In this document: positions 63,079 to 64,000 of the stretch, piece after piece
How positions within the stretch are numbered: position 1 is the first letter of the stretch
How the letters are laid out: every line of letters starts with the position of its first letter
DNA from: an uncultured Pelagibacteraceae bacterium
GTDB lineage: Bacteria; Pseudomonadota; Alphaproteobacteria; Pelagibacterales; Pelagibacteraceae
DNA length: 64,000 bases
Assembly: GCA_902560565.1 (NCBI GenBank)
Contig: CACEMG010000004.1
Span: 1 to 64,000 of the forward strand
Reading direction: 5' to 3'
Notes under the pieces: model-generated
Seen by the model: the letters and a program-made list of their open reading frames with translations, nothing else
What the model was told of the DNA's origin: nothing
The model's database searches: none
Made by a program: the position numbers and the translations under genes

Positions 63079-63780
63079 TTAACTTACATTCCATCTATAA
63101 CCACTTCCATACCTTGTTTCAATAGCAGAGAAGTTTTGGTCGACTTTTTTAAATTTTTTTCTAATCCTTTTAACATGACTATCAATTGTTCTGTCTTCAA
63201 TATCAGTATCTTCTCTATAGGCAATGTCCATTAATTGGGATCTCTCTTTTATTATTCCCGGTCTTTTTGCAAGTTCCTGAACTATTAAAAATTCTGTAGT
63301 TGTAAGTTTATCTGGTAATTGATTTCCATCCCATTCACATTCTAATTGTGAAGGATCAAGTTTTAATTTGCCATGTGAAATTACATTTTTCGTCTCTTCA
63401 ATAGGATTTAGATTTTTTTTCCTTAATTGAACCCTTATTCTCTCAATTAATACTTTAATAGAAAAACCTCCAGACTTTTTTACAAAATCATCAGCACCTA
63501 ATTTAAGTCCTAATAATTCATCAATTTCATCATCTTTCGAGGTTAGGAAAATTACAGGTAAGGTTGTTTTTTTTCTAAGTTTTTTTAATAACTCTTCACC
63601 ATCCATTTTCGGCATCTTTATATCAATTATTGCTAAATCTGGTGGCTGTCTTGTTAGACCAATCAAAGCGCTTTCTCCGTCTAAATAAGTTTGAACCTTA
63701 AAACCCTCTTTTTCTAGAGCAATACTTATACTAGTTAAAATATTTCTATCATCATCAATTAACGCAATAGTTTGTTTCAT
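63079..63780 (-). CDS. chvI: Response regulator ChvI-like (OmpR family)
   Basis: A 233-residue transcription factor. The receiver domain has the acidic pair in ALIDDDRNI (about residues 6-14), the phosphorylated aspartate in LAIIDIKMPKMDG (about 56) and a lysine in FLTSKDDE (about 81). The winged helix is complete, with RTIDSHVKRIRKKFK (about 198-212) and YGSGYRWNV at the end. The stop is three bases before the chvG start, so kinase and regulator are co-transcribed. Confidence 0.93.
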   Translation of the reverse strand: MKQTIALIDDDRNILTSISIALEKEGFKVQTYLDGESALIGLTRQPPDLAIIDIKMPKMDGEELLKKLRKKTTLPVIFLTSKDDEIDELLGLKLGADDFVKKSGGFSIKVLIERIRVQLRKKNLNPIEETKNVISHGKLKLDPSQLECEWDGNQLPDKLTTTEFLIVQELAKRPGIIKERSQLMDIAYREDTDIEDRTIDSHVKRIRKKFKKVDQNFSAIETRYGSGYRWNVS

Positions 63781-63842
63781 AAATATGTATCTACTTATAC
63801 AAATACTAAATTGTTCCTATTTGGGCAAGATTACCGAAAAAA

Positions 63843-64000
63843 CTAATGTAGTAACCCCCAATTTTCTCCACTATTTACATCTACTGTGAGAGGCGTTGAG
63901 AATGAATGAAGATCGCTATCCTTTACACTAGTCATTTCTTGTCTTATCAAATTTGTGAAGTTTTTTTCACTTTCCTTTGGAACTTCAAATATTAGTTCGT
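63843..64000 (-). CDS. polA: DNA polymerase I (3' end only)
   Basis: The reverse strand is open from the window edge to a TAG at 63843-63845. The 52 visible codons read ELIFEVPKESEKNF at their start, then VKDSDLHSFSTPLTVDV and NSGENWGLLH at the end. This is the usual C-terminus of family A DNA polymerases, where the chain ends in VPLxVDxxxGxNW. Only the last part of the fingers/palm domain is here; the rest lies beyond 64000. It is 62 bases from the chvI start on the same strand. Confidence 0.85.
   Translation of the reverse strand, partial: ELIFEVPKESEKNFTNLIRQEMTSVKDSDLHSFSTPLTVDVNSGENWGLLH

Overview
This window is AT-rich, very densely packed alphaproteobacterial chromosome that fits the SAR11 clade (Candidatus Pelagibacter and relatives). 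The reasons are the tiny or negative intergenic distances, the lysine- and isoleucine-rich proteins, the ispH-thrB-rnhA and chvI-chvG-ahcY-tsaE/amgK-murU gene orders, and a retinal synthesis operon ending in a Blh-type dioxygenase. The assignment comes from recognising proteins and gene order; no database was searched. I see no tRNA, rRNA, insertion sequence, prophage, integrase or CRISPR array, and no gene-free stretch longer than 300 bp.

Layout. 1-7394 (+): end of the F0 ATP synthase stalk genes (b' and b), then crtI-crtB-crtY-blh (beta-carotene to retinal), a 57-residue membrane protein missing from the ORF track, ispH, thrB and rnhA. 7386-14287 (-): peroxiredoxin, thrC, ctaB, and an aa3-type cytochrome c oxidase operon (coxB-A-C-IV plus an 87-aa orphan). 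14376-19859: small membrane ORF, a second subunit III-like gene, Sco, rsmE, then haloacid dehalogenase, DoxX, pirin and quinone reductase, then DUF2721. 19912-27601 (+): ubiA, msbA-like transporter, waaA, lpxK, lpxL-type acyltransferase (lipid A/Kdo), then purD and rsmD, with a small DUF2093 gene on the other strand. 27598-34035 (-): overlapping operon HAD-ribF-ileS-lspA-bamF-pgi. 34157-36121 (+): groES-groEL with a heat-shock-like promoter and a clear terminator. 36310-45037: PsiE, YczE-like and DUF6134 proteins, a lysine-rich coiled-coil protein, cfa, a DapA-like aldolase, a GT9 glycosyltransferase, a membrane DnaJ protein and oligopeptidase B. 45044-49758: hsp20 with a probable sigma-32 promoter and ROSE-like RNA thermometer, a lipoprotein, a purine permease and phosphoribosyltransferase facing each other, a GT17 transferase, DUF1330 and an AlkA-type glycosylase. 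49751-58126: EamA transporter, msrA, sulfurtransferase, an RND pump pair, a transglycosylase lipoprotein, a secreted nuclease, VanZ and gpmA. 58112-64000 (-): murU-like, tsaE-amgK fusion, ahcY, chvG, chvI and the 3' end of polA.

How the genes work together. The carotenoid genes and ispH supply retinal, presumably for a proteorhodopsin encoded elsewhere, next to genes of the ATP synthase that would use the proton gradient. The oxidase genes and Sco/CtaB build the terminal respiratory complex. UbiA and the lipid A genes serve quinone and outer-membrane synthesis. The last block joins envelope-stress signalling (ChvG/ChvI), the SAH cycle and peptidoglycan sugar recycling.

Most interesting observations: an RND periplasmic adaptor whose two lipoyl half-motifs are directly joined, with no alpha-helical hairpin for TolC docking (51930-52799); an hsp20 leader that reads as promoter, hairpin and ROSE-type SD hairpin (45044-45130); the unlisted small membrane gene between blh and ispH; and a compacted ChvG/ChvI locus lacking the HPr kinase/PTS genes usually found there.
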